This document shows positions 60,401-64,000 of a stretch of 64,000 nt of DNA, in pieces. Positions within the stretch are counted from its first letter, which is position 1. Every line of letters begins with the position of its first letter. Origin of the DNA: Strigops habroptila (taxonomy: Eukaryota > Chordata > Aves > Psittaciformes > Psittacidae). The stretch covers positions 90,532,283 to 90,596,282 of the forward strand of contig NC_044277.2 of the NCBI RefSeq assembly GCF_004027225.2, in the 5' to 3' direction. The notes under the pieces were generated by a model. It was not told the DNA's origin, did not search any database, and saw only the letters and a program-made list of their open reading frames with translations. Position numbers and translations under genes: made by a program.

Positions 60401-63400
60401 CTATGTGGGGAGTCAGTGCGTGTAGTAAAAACACTGAGAGACTGGCCGAAAATCACGTGTGTATGTGAGAGGGCAAGGAGTTAGGTACTGTGATCTAAAG
60501 CTCGTGCCTGAGCGTCGGATCATTTTCTTCTGCTAGGTAGAAAAAATGTGCTGTATTGTGAGAATGGCTTGTTGATACCTGACAGTGAAGCTCGGGTAGG
60601 TTTTGCCCGAGTGTTAAAATACTGTAGACTTACGCTGGGTCTCTTACCCAGGGAGCACTGCTACATGTAAGTAACTTTTGTGCACCTAAGTGCTTCCAGT
60701 GTACCGAATTGAAACTTCATTATTAAAAATAATCTTTAATATTTTGCATCTGTGACCAGCTTCTAAAGGACCAATTTGTTTTAATTTGTACATGAACAAC
60801 AACAAAAACATTTTAGCTACAGAATGTAGGATAGTAATTTATTTGATAGGTCTAGTAAAGTAAAACCTTCTAATATTTGGCAGAGTACTTCTTCATATTC
60901 TGTAGCATTCTTTAAAGTAATGGAAGAATAAGAAATGAGAAGTGAGAGAAGCTTTTCTTTTAATGGGAATTAATATGTATACATTTATGAGGCTGTAGTA
61001 TATGTTCCTCCTCTTTTTGGCTATGTTATAAAGAACAAACTAAAAAAAAAAAAAGAAAAGGAATGCTCTGCCCCTCTCTCTGCCAGTTCCATCATGCTCC
61101 AGACAATACTGCATTAGGACATGGGAAGTGATCTCAGCCTTATTTTCAGTTATATTTTTAAAAATGGTGTTTCTTGGTGAAATAGTCTCCAAAATTATAA
61201 AGCTAGTACACATGCAAGTGTAAGTATCTTGCACTGCCGATGCCAATCTAGTACGTAAAGAGCTTCACAACTGTTTGTATTTGCTCTTCTTTCATAATGG
61301 GCTGTAACTTGTTTACTAATGCTTGAAAGCATGTACACATCAAATAAATCTCTGGTATTTGGGCCATAGTGTACCAGTATTATGCAAAAGGAAGATTAAC
61401 CACACTCTGTATTAAGCTACGATCCACTTTACTCTTGATTCCTAGCTATACTAAAACAACCAAACCATCAAAGAACAAAATTAGTGGAAGGCTTCCTCAG
61501 ACAATAGATTTATTTCCATGTTTATTTGCATTATTGTTAAGGGCAATCAGAAGAGCAAATCTCTTTGGGGCTCAGGGCATTATAAATTAATCATAAGATA
61601 CGAAGTGAGCTTTTGGGTGTGGAAAACTAGCAACAGATGCAAATGCTAAATAGCTGCATCGTATGGTGTTGCTGCAACAGCTGAGAGACAATACGTGCGC
61701 TTTGGCTGCTGGTGCTGTTAATAGATGGTCTTTAGCAAGCATTGTATTGGCAAATCTGACACAGAATGAATTTGCAACAGTGACTCAAAAGACTTTCCTA
61801 ACATGAAGCATCTTTATTGCATATCATTTTAGCTCTTTCCTGTTTTTACTCTGTTCTCTTTCAGTGAAAAGGTCAAGAAAAGCAGTAGCTCAGTGGCTGA
61901 ATTTTTCAGAAGTGCTTTACAGCGGGGAAAGTGGGGAAACCTCTTAAAGTGGTGTCTTAATCAGTAAGTTAAGCCTTTTGTTCCTCAGTTAATTTATTTT
62001 CCCTATTTTTTCATTGATTCTGACATATCAGATTAATTAAAGTGACTTTTAAGGTATCTCCAGGCAGGTGCAGAACTCCTCATCCCCACCTCAGCTTTCC
62101 CCCTCCCCCAGGGTTAGCCTTTGCTGTATGAAACCTGTCAGCCCACTTTGCTAGACATGGTAACGTTGAGTCAACTCTGTAGTTCTGTAACATGACTGCC
62201 CATCTGCAGTGAATGTGGTTGGTTGCTGTATTCGGGTTCGGAGAATTACAGTGTGCCTCTTTCCTCTTCACTTTCCCTGCACATGTGTGTGCATGCACCC
62301 ACACGCTTGAATAACACTCTCCCTTTGTCATTGCACTCTGAAAGCCACCAGCTGCATTAGCTGAGATTTTCGGAGTCCGGAACAGGAGCTTTGTAAGCAG
62401 TAAGATAGGTATATTTGATATTGCTATTGCTGTCACTATCAGGAACTAAAAAAGAGAGAACTCTATCCTTTACAGTAAAAGACAGAAATGGAGGCACACG
62501 GGAAGATTTTCTTGATGTAGCTAGAGCTTCAGCTAGTGCTGGTGCCTTACTGTTGATTCAGATTGAATGTCAGGGCCTTAAAAAGTTAAGTGCTGAATAT
62601 TCAAATGTGATTTATAGCATTAAATGAGGATGGCTTATAAGATTAATAGCCTTCAGGGTGCTAAGTATTTCCAACTGAGGCCAAAAGGACTTTCAACTGG
62701 TCAGCAGTTCCTGTGATTGGGCCTGATCCTGCTTACTGTGCTTTTCTTGCACACCTAGTATTGCTACATTTTTCGCAGGTATGAATTTCTTTGCTCACAT
62801 CTTTTCATGCCTCATTTGCTAACTCTTCTGTTCTGCAAAATTGGCAGGATGACAGCAAGCAACTCCCTCATCCTTTTGTGTTAGGACTAATCCTCAGGGT
62901 TCTTTCTGATGTGTCTCCAGAAATACGTATTCAGCTTAGGCTGAATGCTGATTTGATTTGTACTATTAAAATGTGGACAGTGCAGATCACTTTCTGAATA
63001 TTTTCTGTCTCTTAAAAAGAAACTGTTGTAGAGGTGTACATGAACAGTTCCAGAGTTTTAAGCTCTCTGTCACATAAAAAATGTTTTTAAAATACAGATG
63101 TGCTTTGGCATATGCCTAACTACTTTGCTGAATCTCTACATTTGGCTTTATTTAGCATACTTGGAGCTTTACAAGTAACAATTAGCTGACCAGTCATTTA
63201 ACAGGCTGTGGTATTTTAGTGCTCTGAATTGAGTTATTCTGTTTTGGTGTGATAGACAGATTTTTATTTTGATTTCAGATTATATAACTTGTTTTTACTT
63301 CAGTCTTTTTTTGCTCGACATATGATTTAATTAAAATTTTGTTGCAATGATTGATAGTTACTTTATTTGATAACTGTTTATAAGCATTAATTTGTTACTT

Positions 63401-64000
63401 TTCCAGTGTACTGATATTTGTCAGAAAAGAATGATATTAATTTTTTTTGTCAATGAAAATGAGGCTATAAATGACTGTAATTTGGGATACATTTCTAGTA
63501 TGAGCAAACAGTATTCCCTTGGTGAGTTTTCTGCTATGGAAAACTGGGTTATTGTAGTGTATTTTAGAAAAGACCTGTATTCTTCTAAAGAGGAATAGTA
63601 TTGTGCAACACCTGGAAACGATAAGAAGAATCTAAATGTATGTGTATTTGTATTCAAAGTATGCCTCAGCATCTGCCATGTTGTTCCTTCTGGTTCACAC
63701 AAGGGACTGGAAATGGTTGGTTGCAGGTTCTGTTCCTGATTTTTTTATTTTTTACCCCAGTTCTGTAGGACATGAGGTGAATGATTGAACTCTGTACACC
63801 TCAGCGCAGTCACCGGCCACGTTCTTCCCAGAGTGCCCTGTGCCTGCCACTGGCGCGGCTGTGTTAGGTCCTGAGGTGGTGATACCCGCAGGCACTGAAG
63901 GTGAAAATAAGTCACACAGGTGTGCGACTTTGTATTTTACTGTCAAGTACAAAAGGATTTAGCAAAATTAGGACTCAAGAGTAAGCTGTGGGAGGAGGGA
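57430..64000. other. Probable intron or intergenic DNA, nothing recognised
   Basis: AT-rich DNA with short frames only. An A13 run followed by GAAAAGG lies at 61042-61060. The 118-codon minus frame at 62080-62436 and the plus frame at 62415-62627 (with a CTTTACAG acceptor-like string at about 62474) match no family and lack a matching donor. The last 200 bases become CpG-richer (63.80-63.89 kb) but the window ends before anything can be called. Confidence 0.5.

Noticed and set aside
62415..62627. 70-codon plus frame with KDRNGGTREDF stretch
   Set aside because: Looks protein-like in places but has only an acceptor-like string upstream, no donor, and no recognised family.
63421..63952. Overlapping short frames near the window end
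   Set aside because: Chance-length frames without motifs; a slight CpG rise at 63.8 kb is cut by the window edge.

Overview
This window looks like nuclear DNA from a bird. Two 5'-truncated CR1 retrotransposon tails (about 25.3-25.9 kb and 46.2-46.4 kb) keep readable pieces of the CR1 ORF2 C-terminus and end in the octamer-like 3' repeats (ATTCTGTG type) typical of avian CR1. Older CR1 and L2-type fragments are also present. Recognisable repeats are sparse, the background is AT-rich and CpG-poor, and there are no bacterial-type operons, phage genes, CRISPR arrays, rRNA genes or convincing tRNA genes. No complete protein-coding gene can be read from the sequence. Almost all short open frames are what chance would give.

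The one strong gene-related landmark is a CpG island at about 31.78-33.53 kb. It has no obvious TATA box, but it has GC boxes, G-quadruplex-prone tracts and GGC/GGA triplet runs. It also has two good plus-strand splice donors (GAG|GTAAGT at 31914/31915 and ACA|GTAAGT at 32408/32409). I read it as the promoter and first, mainly untranslated, exons of a plus-strand gene whose body lies downstream, with the next 30 kb as intron. I could not identify the gene. A candidate downstream exon (38571-38691) has a good acceptor and donor. A weaker one lies at 54010-54087. Joined in silico, an ATG frame opening at 32188 stays open through all three, but the product matches no family I recognise, so this is a test proposal and not a gene call.

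Layout: 1-4.6 kb, featureless. 4.6-5.06 kb, a small CpG-richer patch with TATA-like and CCAAT-type motifs, possibly an alternative promoter. 5.2-31.7 kb, non-coding DNA with simple repeats, an L2-type fragment (10.6-10.86 kb), two ancient CR1 fragments (23.0-24.04 kb) and one younger CR1 (25.3-25.87 kb). 31.7-33.5 kb, the CpG island. 33.6-34.72 kb, a block of dense short palindromes with an RFX-type X-box, a good candidate for a conserved regulatory element. 34.7-64 kb, probable intron with scattered low-complexity tracts, small tandem duplications, one CR1 and a GC-rich patch near 57 kb.

The only plausible functional link is regulatory: the CpG island, the palindrome-rich block just downstream and perhaps the 4.7 kb patch would together control one long gene. 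I did not find a new multi-gene system here. The most unusual items are a 222-codon minus-strand open frame at 9016-9684, the motif cluster at 34.6-34.7 kb, and the phase-compatible candidate exons.
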